Assembly: GCA_937871985.1 (NCBI GenBank)
Contig: CALMPB010000384.1
Coordinates: 1-64,000 of the forward strand
Reading direction: 5' to 3'
From: an uncultured Burkholderiaceae bacterium
GTDB taxonomy: Bacteria > Pseudomonadota > Gammaproteobacteria > Burkholderiales > Burkholderiaceae
DNA length: 64,000 nucleotides
Part shown: piece by piece, positions 57,446-64,000 of the stretch
Layout: every line of letters starts with the position of its first letter
Numbering within the stretch: position 1 is the stretch's first letter
Program-made: the position numbers and the translations under genes
Notes under the pieces: model-generated
Told to the model about the DNA's origin: nothing
Databases searched by the model: none
The model's input: the letters and a program-made list of their open reading frames with translations, nothing else

Positions 57446-58609
57446 TTACCTCATCGGGCAGAGTTTGGCGTAAGCGTCGACGTGATCGGTTAATGCCACC
57501 CCGATGGAACGGGTCGGATTCGGCCCCGCTCCATCTTCCACCTTGAACATATAGTAGTTTTGGATCGGCATATTGTTGTTATTGAACCGGAACGCGCCGC
57601 GCAGCGACTGAAATTCGGATCCGGCATTTTTAATGGCCAAAGCCAGCTTTTTCTTATCGGCGTACTCGGGCCCCGCCTTTCTGATGGCCGTATCCAGAAG
57701 CATCGCCGCATCGAATCCGGCCGCTGCGAACTCACTGGGGATTCGCTTGTACTTCGCTTCGAAAGCCGCCACAAATTTCTTGTTTTGGAGCGTATCGAGC
57801 GAGGGATCCCAGCTGGCTCCCGTAATGGCGCCATTGGCATATTCACGCAAAGAAGGAAGCGACGTTCCATCGATGCTGAATACAGAGAAAAGCGGGATTT
57901 TGCCGCTCAGGCCGGCTTGGCTGAATTGCTTCACGAAGTTGATGCCGGCCGCGCCCGGATAGAAAATGAACACGGCATCCGGCTTTTCACTTTGAAGCTG
58001 CGCAATTTCAGCAGAATAATCCGCCTGCCCAACTTGAGTGAAGACCTCGTCGAGTACCGGGCCCTTGTAGTAGCGCTTGAAGCCGGCGAACATGTCTTTC
58101 CCGGCCTGGTAGTTGGGGGCCAGAAGGAAAACCCGCTTGAAGCCGGCATCGCTCACGTATTTTCCCACCGCCTCGGCGGGGCCGTCGTTCTGCCAGGAAA
58201 TAGAAAAGAAATTAGGCGCACAGCTTGCTCCGGCGACAACCGAAGTCGCCGCATTGGTGCTGATGGCGGGAATGCCTGAATCGACGATGGGTTTGAACGC
58301 GGCCATCATGACATTGGAAAAACCCAGTCCCACCATGGCGTTGACTTTATCTTTCTCAATAAACTTGCGGATGATCTGAACCCCGAGGCTGGGTTTCGTT
58401 TGATCATCCTCGGCAAAAACCGTCGCGGCCTGCCCTCCGAGCTTTCCTTGTAGCTGCTCGACGCCAAGCTTGAAGCCATCCAGTTGATCCTGCCCAACGA
58501 TGGCTGCGCCGCCCGACAGAGGGGCCATGAATCCGATACGCACTTGGCCTTGAGCGCTTCCAGCCATGGCGATGAAACAAGCGCCGGCTACGGCAATGAT
58601 TTTTTTCAT
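57446..58609 (-). CDS. LivK/LivJ-type periplasmic binding protein (1)
   Basis: A 387-residue periplasmic binding protein with a Sec signal peptide (MKKIIAVAGACFIAMAGSAQG, cleavage near AQG-QV). The mature start VRIGFMAPLSGGAAIVGQDQLDGFKLGVEQL and the YQAGKDMFAGFKRYYKG block are typical of the Peripla_BP_6 family. Many members in Burkholderiales bind aromatic acids rather than amino acids. GGAG lies 6 nt before the ATG. It is promoter-proximal in the eight-gene operon, the usual place for the most abundant component. Confidence 0.93.
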   Translation of the reverse strand: MKKIIAVAGACFIAMAGSAQGQVRIGFMAPLSGGAAIVGQDQLDGFKLGVEQLQGKLGGQAATVFAEDDQTKPSLGVQIIRKFIEKDKVNAMVGLGFSNVMMAAFKPIVDSGIPAISTNAATSVVAGASCAPNFFSISWQNDGPAEAVGKYVSDAGFKRVFLLAPNYQAGKDMFAGFKRYYKGPVLDEVFTQVGQADYSAEIAQLQSEKPDAVFIFYPGAAGINFVKQFSQAGLSGKIPLFSVFSIDGTSLPSLREYANGAITGASWDPSLDTLQNKKFVAAFEAKYKRIPSEFAAAGFDAAMLLDTAIRKAGPEYADKKKLALAIKNAGSEFQSLRGAFRFNNNNMPIQNYYMFKVEDGAGPNPTRSIGVALTDHVDAYAKLCPMR

Positions 58610-58704
58610 GTTGTCTCCAATAGTTATTGATGGACTAGTTTTATTTTTGCCTGCCCCTCCTAGAGCAAGCTCAAACTAACTCCTTCATAAAACTTTTATT
58701 ATTA

Positions 58705-58735
58705 GCTTTATGTGTTAGCTAATATAAGTCAACTA
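58705..58735 (-). promoter_or_regulatory. Predicted promoter and operator of the Liv/Rieske operon
   Basis: Read leftward: -35 TTGACT (58732-58727) and a weak -10 TAAAGC (58710-58705) with a 16-nt spacer. The element TAGTTGACTTATATTAG (58735-58719) resembles TAGTTAACTAAATTAG over the HpaB promoter, and a TTAGCTAA palindrome (58715-58722) lies between the hexamers. The surroundings, 58620-58780, are strongly AT-rich and hold no gene. Confidence 0.45.
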
Positions 58736-58882
58736 AATTTTTTTTGCAAAAAAAATTATGTAACTTTCAAAGTAAAAAAGAGGAAAGCATGCGGGAGAAC
58801 GTACGCAAGATGAAAACGCTCAATTCAATAGAACGAAGACACTGTCAGCGCGCCAGTGGACGGGCCGCGGCGAACCCGCCAG

Positions 58883-59716
58883 CTAGGAATTCTGATTTTG
58901 CGGCAGCAAGCCCGAGGCGATGGCGAACAACTGGCTCTTGAAATTGATGCCAAGCTTGTCGAACGCCCTGCCCCGATAGGTTTTCACCGTGGTCAGTGAA
59001 AGCCCCAGGTCGGCGGCGATTCCGTCGTAGGTTCTGCCCAGCAGCAAACCTTCGCATACCGCCAGTTCGCGGCTGGTGAGGCGCGGGCAGATCCGGCCCA
59101 GCTCGACGGCGAGGGTTCTGCGCTGCGCTTGCGCGAACTGCCACTGCTGGCGGCCGATGGCAATGTGCTTCTTGAGGCAGATCGACACGGAACCGGCAAA
59201 TTTCGCAACCGCGTCCACATCGTTCGAGCCGAAGGTTCGATGGTTCTCGTAGCGGTATAGATTGGCGGCGAACAGCCCTTCATCGCCGTCTTCGCACACG
59301 ATGGAAAGACGATCCCCGATGCCGTGCCGCCGGTAGATGGCATCGCGATGCGCCGGAGCGAATTCGCTTTGGTGGACATAGGCCATTGAAATCCCGCCCG
59401 GCACCAGCAATGCCTTTGCCGAATCGAAAGTACGATCGTGCTCGTACAAATTCGATCGATAGCTTTTGAAGCAATCAGCGTTTACATCGGTCTCTTTCTT
59501 GCTTGAAGACAGGAACATGCAAGGCGCGGATTGAGTGTTCAGCTGGTAAACCGACAGGAAATCCACGTAGGCGACCTGATTCATCGCGGCCAGCAGATGC
59601 ATGCCGAAATCGGCTTCGCCCAGCGAAACGATAATATCCTCGAGGCCTGCGCCAAGCCACAAGTCTCCCTTGCACGCATCCCCACCCACTTTCCCTCCCA
59701 GATTCCAGGCATCCAC
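58883..59716 (-). CDS. LuxR-family (HTH) transcriptional regulator
   Basis: A 277-residue regulator with a C-terminal LuxR helix-turn-helix (about 210-270: LTSRELAVCEGLLLGRTYDGIAADLGLSLTTVKTYRGRAFDKLGI). The N-terminal ~190 residues show no receiver or autoinducer signature I recognise and may bind a small ligand. The frame runs to a TTG at 59821, but a GTG at 59716 has an ideal AAGGAG six nt upstream and is chosen. It is divergent from the binding-protein/acyl-CoA synthetase operon and precedes the Liv operon, so either could be its target. Confidence 0.85.
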   Translation of the reverse strand: MDAWNLGGKVGGDACKGDLWLGAGLEDIIVSLGEADFGMHLLAAMNQVAYVDFLSVYQLNTQSAPCMFLSSSKKETDVNADCFKSYRSNLYEHDRTFDSAKALLVPGGISMAYVHQSEFAPAHRDAIYRRHGIGDRLSIVCEDGDEGLFAANLYRYENHRTFGSNDVDAVAKFAGSVSICLKKHIAIGRQQWQFAQAQRRTLAVELGRICPRLTSRELAVCEGLLLGRTYDGIAADLGLSLTTVKTYRGRAFDKLGINFKSQLFAIASGLLPQNQNS

Positions 59717-59808
59717 GACTATCTCCTTGCACGCCCAACGACCGGTCGCGCTTTGCAGCCGCTTGTCGACCTTTGGGAGGACAGACCGCAAAAGGCGGCA
59801 TGCCCATA

Positions 59809-59822
59809 ATTGTCCACACAAT
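59809..59822. promoter_or_regulatory. Inverted repeat in the LuxR / binding-protein intergenic region
   Basis: ATTGT-CCAC-ACAAT (59809-59822) has perfect 5-nt arms. A second palindrome, GTAATATTAC (59848-59857), lies directly before the AGGGAG ribosome site of the binding-protein gene. Both are candidate regulator sites in the 156-nt divergent spacer. Confidence 0.4.
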
Positions 59823-59872
59823 CATAAAACCATATGTGATCCAGTACGTAATATTACAGGGAGACAATTCGC

Positions 59873-61048
59873 ATGAAAACGCTGAAAACCATTAACCTGC
59901 CCACTATCCTGAGCTTCGCCCTGGCAGCCGGCCTGCTCAATGTTCTGCCCGGAATCGCCCGCGCCGATATTACGGTCGGCGTCATCCTTTCCACCACGGG
60001 CCCGGCTGCATCGCTCGGCAAGCCGGCGGAAAATACAATAAAGCTTTGGCCCGACAGCATCGCCGGGCAAAAGCTCAAGATCGTCTCGGTCAACGACAAC
60101 AGCGACCCCACGGAAGCCGCCAAGCTGGCCAACAAGCTGATCACGGAAGACAAAGTGGATGTCATCGTCGGCCCCTCGATCACCCCCCCCTCGATCGCCG
60201 CCGTGGAAGTCGCTGGACGCAACGCCACCCCCATCATTGCCTTGGGAGGCGGGAACGCCATCATCGAACCCCAGGAAGGGCCTCGCAAATGGGCCTTCAA
60301 AATGGCCGCGCCCGAAGTCAATTTCGTCGAACATACGCTTGATCACATGGTGAAAGACAAAATCAAGCGGGTCGCCGCCATAGCCGTCACCACCAGTTAT
60401 GGAGAAGGCTTTCTACGCGCCTTCAACGCTCAAGCGCCGGCCAAGGGACTCGTCATCAGCGCCGTGGAAAAGTATGGCGCCCAGGACCTGGGCGTCACCG
60501 CGCAGGTAGTGCGTGTCATGGCCTCCAAGCCCGACGCCGTGTATATCTTCAGCTTCGGAACGCCGGGCGTGCTGCCGCAAGCTGAACTGATCAAGCGCGG
60601 CTACAAAGGCAGAATCTATCAGACTCAGGGAATCGCCAATGCGGATTTCCTGCGGGTGGGAGCCAAATCGATTGAAGGCACCTATGTTTCTCTGGAGCCC
60701 GTCATGGTTGCCGAACAGCTTCCGAAAAACAATCCAACCAAAAACGCAGGGATGCAATACACGCAAAAATACGAAGCCGCCTATGGGCCGGGCACTCGAT
60801 CACTGTTCGGCTCCGAAGCCTGGACCGCATTGAACTGGCTGCAGGCCACCGTTCCCGTCGCGCTTGAGCACGCCAAGCCGGGCACACCGGCATTCCGCCA
60901 GGCCTTGCGCGACGCGCTGGAAAACATGCACGAAGTCGTCAGCCCGGAAGGCGTTTTCACCATGAGCCCCAAGAACCACAACGGCATAGACAGCCGCGGG
61001 CAAGTGATGGTTCAGGTCGAAGACGGAAAATGGAAATACATACCATGA
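59873..61048 (+). CDS. LivK/LivJ-type periplasmic binding protein (2)
   Basis: A 391-residue binding protein with a Sec signal peptide (residues 1-31, cleavage near ARA-DI). The mature protein starts ITVGVILSTTGPAASLGKPAENT, and VDVIVGPSITPPSIAAVEVAGRNATPIIAL is typical of the Peripla_BP_6 group. It is clearly different from the first binding protein 1.3 kb away. No permease or ATPase genes accompany it, so it may feed the LivHMGF system next door. AGGGAG precedes the ATG. The last 4 nt overlap the acyl-CoA synthetase start (ATGA). Confidence 0.92.
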   Translation: MKTLKTINLPTILSFALAAGLLNVLPGIARADITVGVILSTTGPAASLGKPAENTIKLWPDSIAGQKLKIVSVNDNSDPTEAAKLANKLITEDKVDVIVGPSITPPSIAAVEVAGRNATPIIALGGGNAIIEPQEGPRKWAFKMAAPEVNFVEHTLDHMVKDKIKRVAAIAVTTSYGEGFLRAFNAQAPAKGLVISAVEKYGAQDLGVTAQVVRVMASKPDAVYIFSFGTPGVLPQAELIKRGYKGRIYQTQGIANADFLRVGAKSIEGTYVSLEPVMVAEQLPKNNPTKNAGMQYTQKYEAAYGPGTRSLFGSEAWTALNWLQATVPVALEHAKPGTPAFRQALRDALENMHEVVSPEGVFTMSPKNHNGIDSRGQVMVQVEDGKWKYIP

Positions 61049-62922
61049 GTCTCCCGCAGCACGACTGGAGCGTGCGCGATATCGCCTCCGCGGACGATAT
61101 TCGCGCCATCGAACGGCAGCCGTATGGCCAGGTCATCCCGTTCCGCTCGACCTTCGACCTGATACGGCACAGTGCCGCCCGCGTTCCCGACAAGGCGGCC
61201 CTGATCTTCCAGGTCGACGCCGACGTGAACGGCGAAATCCTTAAATGGTCGTACAGCGGGCTGCTGGAACAGATCGTCCGGGCCGCCAACCTGTTCAGGC
61301 AATGCGGCATCGGGCGCGGCGATCCTGTCGCCATACTGGCTCCCAACATTCCCTCCACCCATGTGGCGCTATGGGGTGCGCAACTGGCCGGCTGCGTGTT
61401 TCCCATCAACTATCTGCTGGGCGCCGAACATATCTCGAAGCTGCTGCAGGCCGCGCAAGTCCGGGTCGTCGTCACGCTGGCGCATTCAGAGGAACTCGAC
61501 ATCCGGCAAACCGTGGGACAGGCTGTGGAAGCGTCCGGCCTGGATTGCCGCATACTGGAAATCGACGCCAACGAGGCCGAACCCGCCGAAGGGTCCTTCC
61601 AAAGCATGCTTGGTCAGGCCGATCCCATCGACCGGCTTAGCCAGGAATTGCGCCCGGAAGACGTTGCCGCCATATTCCACACCGGCGGCACGACGGGCCT
61701 GCCCAAGATATTGCGGCAAACCCACGCCAATGAGCTGCACACCAGTTGCCTGGCGCCGGCCTACTACCGCTTTCATGAGGGCGACGTGCTGCTCAACGGC
61801 TTTCCGCTGTTCCACGTTGCCGGCGCGTTCGTCTACGGCCTTGCCGCGCTGGCGGCCCGAGGCGCCATCTACATACCCACGACGCTCGGCATGCGCAACC
61901 GGCAATTCGTGCACAATGCCTGGAAGCTGTTCAGCCGGCATCGCGTCTCGCACCTTGGCTGTGTTCCCACCACGCTAGCCTCGCTGGCGCAAAGCCACCG
62001 CGACACCAATGCGCAAGGCAACTGCGGCGTCCGCGCGGCGCTGACCGGAGGCTCGCCCTTGCCGCCCGAACTGGCGGCCCAGTTCGAGCTGCGCACTCAA
62101 ATCCCCGTCAGGAATATTTTCGGTATGACCGAGTGCGCGGGCATCGTCTCGATCGAGCCCAGCGACGCCCCGCGCACGGCCGGCTCCGCGGGCCTGGCCC
62201 TGCCCTACACGCAAGTGCGGGCGGTACCGCTGTCCGAGGCAAGCAAGGCGGTCATCCAGGACTTCTGCGAAGCCGGCGCCGAGGGCGTCCTGTGCGTGCG
62301 CGGCCCGCACGTCAGCCCCGGCTACATGGATGCCTCCCGCAATGCCGGCACCTTTACGCAAAACGGCTGGCTGGTATCGGGCGATCTGGGATACGTGGAC
62401 GCCCAGGGACGCATCTACATTACCGGCAGATCCAAAGACCTGATCATTCGCGGCGGCCACAACATCGACCCTCAAGCCATCGAAGAGGCATTTCTGGCCG
62501 ATCCGGACGTGCTGGGCTGCGCCGCCGTCGGCCAGCCGGATGAATACGCCGGCGAACTCCCGGTCGTCTTCATCGCGCTGAAGCCCGGCGCCGCCGCAAC
62601 CGCCCAGGAGCTGCTCGCCAAAGCGCGCAGCAGGATCTCCGAGCCCCCCGCCGTCCCCAAGGCCGTCTATCTGGTCGAGGCTCTGCCGGTTACGCCGGTG
62701 GGCAAGATATTCAAGCCCGATCTGCGCCGCATGGCCATTCTGGAAAAAATACGCAGCATCGCTTCACGTTACGGGCAGGCCGACGCCTGCCGCGCACGCT
62801 TTCCGGACAAGGACGCGATGCAATGCGTCGTGTCGATACGCAAATCCGGCGGCGAAAGCGAAGTATCGGAAGCGCTGAAAAAACTGCCCATCGACATCGT
62901 CTTCGAGGAATCCGCGCCGTAG
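61045..62922 (+). CDS. AMP-forming acyl-CoA synthetase
   Basis: A 625-residue ANL-superfamily ligase. Motifs are FHTGGTTGLPKI (about 212-223), NIFGMTECAG, VSGDLGYVDAQGRIYITGRSKDLIIRGGHNIDP and the C-terminal PVTPVGKIFKPDLRR with the catalytic Lys. It is followed by about 70 extra residues with KSGGESEVSEALKKLPIDIVF. It should make a CoA thioester of an acid imported through the coupled binding protein. I use the ATG at 61045, which overlaps that gene's stop; an ATG at 61030 is five codons earlier. Relatives are often called fatty-acid or 4-coumarate-CoA ligases; substrate unknown. Confidence 0.91.
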   Translation: MSLPQHDWSVRDIASADDIRAIERQPYGQVIPFRSTFDLIRHSAARVPDKAALIFQVDADVNGEILKWSYSGLLEQIVRAANLFRQCGIGRGDPVAILAPNIPSTHVALWGAQLAGCVFPINYLLGAEHISKLLQAAQVRVVVTLAHSEELDIRQTVGQAVEASGLDCRILEIDANEAEPAEGSFQSMLGQADPIDRLSQELRPEDVAAIFHTGGTTGLPKILRQTHANELHTSCLAPAYYRFHEGDVLLNGFPLFHVAGAFVYGLAALAARGAIYIPTTLGMRNRQFVHNAWKLFSRHRVSHLGCVPTTLASLAQSHRDTNAQGNCGVRAALTGGSPLPPELAAQFELRTQIPVRNIFGMTECAGIVSIEPSDAPRTAGSAGLALPYTQVRAVPLSEASKAVIQDFCEAGAEGVLCVRGPHVSPGYMDASRNAGTFTQNGWLVSGDLGYVDAQGRIYITGRSKDLIIRGGHNIDPQAIEEAFLADPDVLGCAAVGQPDEYAGELPVVFIALKPGAAATAQELLAKARSRISEPPAVPKAVYLVEALPVTPVGKIFKPDLRRMAILEKIRSIASRYGQADACRARFPDKDAMQCVVSIRKSGGESEVSEALKKLPIDIVFEESAP

Positions 62923-63037
62923 CCCCGCTTCAGCCTGTGCGGCAGCTCGCGATCCGCAGCCTCGCAGCGATGTCTCGCCGTTACCCAAACAACCCGAGAC
63001 CGGCGTATTCCAAGCGTTGCGGCAAACTATGAAAAAG

Positions 63038-63072
63038 TTATGCGCAGATTTATTCACAGTTTTTGTGGATAA
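63038..63072. other. Cluster of DnaA-box-like 9-mers
   Basis: TTATGCGCA (63038-63046), TTATTCACA (63050-63058) and TGTGGATAA (63064-63072, the reverse of the perfect box TTATCCACA) lie within 35 nt. The last two also form a 9-bp inverted repeat with one mismatch and a 5-nt loop between convergent genes, so a hairpin function is the alternative. No replication genes are near. Confidence 0.45.
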
Positions 63073-63111
63073 GTAAAAGCCAGGCAAAGGAGCGGGCAAA
63101 GGCCGTCCATC

Positions 63112-64000
63112 CTAAGCCGGATTTTCCCCCGGCACAGGCGCCGCGGCGGACGTAGCGGGAACCACCGCTTCGGCTTGCCGGGAAACAACGATGGTCGACG
63201 GGGTCGATAACGGAAGATCCGCTTCCTTGAGCCGCTGCAGCAGCGTAAACAACACGGTGCTGCGCACGGTACTGACCAGCCGCGGAGAAATCACATACCC
63301 GGTCAGCTTGAACGCCAACCCATTGGGGCCGATGCCGTCCAGCATGACGCTGGCAGCGGGCTCGTCCAGCACGTCGTGCGCTTCGTCCAGTACCTTTTGC
63401 ATCAGCGCCCTGGCCTTTTCGACATCGGTGGATGCCGGCATGGTCAGCACGAATTGCACGCGCCCCAGCGGGTTGGCATGCGTGACATTGCGCACGATCT
63501 TGGTGATGAACTCCGAGTTGGGGACGATGACCGTGGAATGGTCGCCCATCTGGATTTCGGTGGCGCGCACGTTGATGCGGCGGATGTCGCCTTCGACGTC
63601 GCCCAGCGAGACCCAGTCGCCCACCTGCACCGGCCGTTCCGCCAGCAAGATAAGGCCGGACACGAAGTTCTGCACGACCGCCTGCAAGCCAAAACCGATG
63701 CCGACCGACAAAGCGCTGGCCACCCAGGCCACCCTTTCCAGGCCTATGCCCACCGCCGTCATCGTCAGGGCGCCCACCACCACATAGCCCGCATAGCCGA
63801 ACAGCGACGCCGCCGACATGCGCATGCCCGGGTCGAGGGCCGTGGTCGGCAGATAGCGGCCCGCCAGCCACCCTTTGAGCAGCCTGACGAGAACCAGCCC
63901 AAGCACCAGAACCACCAGCGCCAGCAGGATGGACGTGGGCCGGATGTGCATCTCGCCGATCGGGATGCCCTCGTACAGGTATTCGGCGCGGCGCGCCCAT
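63112..64000 (-). CDS. MscS-family mechanosensitive ion channel, 5' part outside window
   Basis: The C-terminal part of an inner-membrane mechanosensitive channel. The reading frame stays open to the window edge and reads ARRAEYLYEGIPIGEMHIRPTS before the internal Met at 63951, so the true start lies beyond 64000. The pore-lining helix and beta domain are recognisable: VAWVASALSVGIGFGLQAVVQNFVSGLILLAERPVQVGDWV, then GDVEGDIRRINVRATEIQMGDHSTVIVPNSEFI. The segment before the channel suggests a large KefA/DUF3772-type protein with an N-terminal periplasmic domain. The tail is Pro/Ala-rich. Confidence 0.9.
   Translation of the reverse strand, partial: WARRAEYLYEGIPIGEMHIRPTSILLALVVLVLGLVLVRLLKGWLAGRYLPTTALDPGMRMSAASLFGYAGYVVVGALTMTAVGIGLERVAWVASALSVGIGFGLQAVVQNFVSGLILLAERPVQVGDWVSLGDVEGDIRRINVRATEIQMGDHSTVIVPNSEFITKIVRNVTHANPLGRVQFVLTMPASTDVEKARALMQKVLDEAHDVLDEPAASVMLDGIGPNGLAFKLTGYVISPRLVSTVRSTVLFTLLQRLKEADLPLSTPSTIVVSRQAEAVVPATSAAAPVPGENPA

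Overview
The window is a GC-rich chromosomal segment with densely packed genes, short operons and many 1-4 nt start/stop overlaps. Gene content and order (rpfE-like/recJ next to lolCD, tatD and comEC; BPSS1780-type membrane protein; DUF2069; many tripartite aromatic-acid transport and catabolic genes) point to a betaproteobacterium of the order Burkholderiales, most likely Alcaligenaceae (Bordetella/Achromobacter/Pusillimonas-like). This is inferred from protein resemblance only. I saw no rRNA, tRNA, CRISPR array, insertion sequence or prophage.

Layout. 0-5 kb: housekeeping genes (aroC, selO, DUF2069, yihY, CBS protein). 5-13.1 kb: a nine-gene leftward catabolic/transport operon (FAH-family hydrolase, NMT1-type binding protein, two VOC enzymes, ABC permease and ATPase, DHDPS-family aldolase/hydratase, HGGYW alpha/beta hydrolase, RutE-like nitroreductase) opposite a GntR/FCD regulator. 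A consensus-like promoter with an overlapping 18-bp operator palindrome lies between them. 13.1-18 kb: dusA, thrB, membrane protein, PHP phosphoesterase, hydrolase. 18.1-21.6 kb: bkdA1-bkdA2-bkdB (branched-chain 2-oxoacid dehydrogenase E1alpha, E1beta, E2) without an E3 gene. 21.6-35 kb: comEC, an FAD monooxygenase, tatD, lolD, lolC/E, rpfE-like, recJ, a DsbA-family gene, hsp20 and lon. 35-38 kb: an operon of feruloyl-CoA synthase-like ligase plus a BoxR-type HTH/shikimate-kinase-like regulator. 38-44.3 kb: LON-domain protein, ferritin-like and hemerythrin-like proteins, a second-type infA, sixA, thpR, thiM, benE.

44.5-62.9 kb is a large accessory catabolic region: a DOPA-dioxygenase-like gene and MarR gene going right; a six-gene leftward operon (HpaB-type flavin monooxygenase, flavin reductase, cupin, second MarR, DUF2848, amidase); an eight-gene leftward operon (LivK-H-M-G-F transporter, SDR, Rieske oxygenase, alpha/beta hydrolase); then a LuxR-type regulator opposite an operon of a second binding protein and an acyl-CoA synthetase. 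The two leftward operons carry similar AT-rich promoter/operator elements, suggesting one regulon for uptake and oxidation of an unidentified aromatic or N-containing compound. The window ends inside an MscS-family channel gene.

The best candidate for an undescribed system is the 44.5-62.9 kb region; the 5-13 kb operon is the second. Many start codons were moved from the longest reading frame to one with a Shine-Dalgarno sequence or a coupled overlap; the reasons are given per gene.
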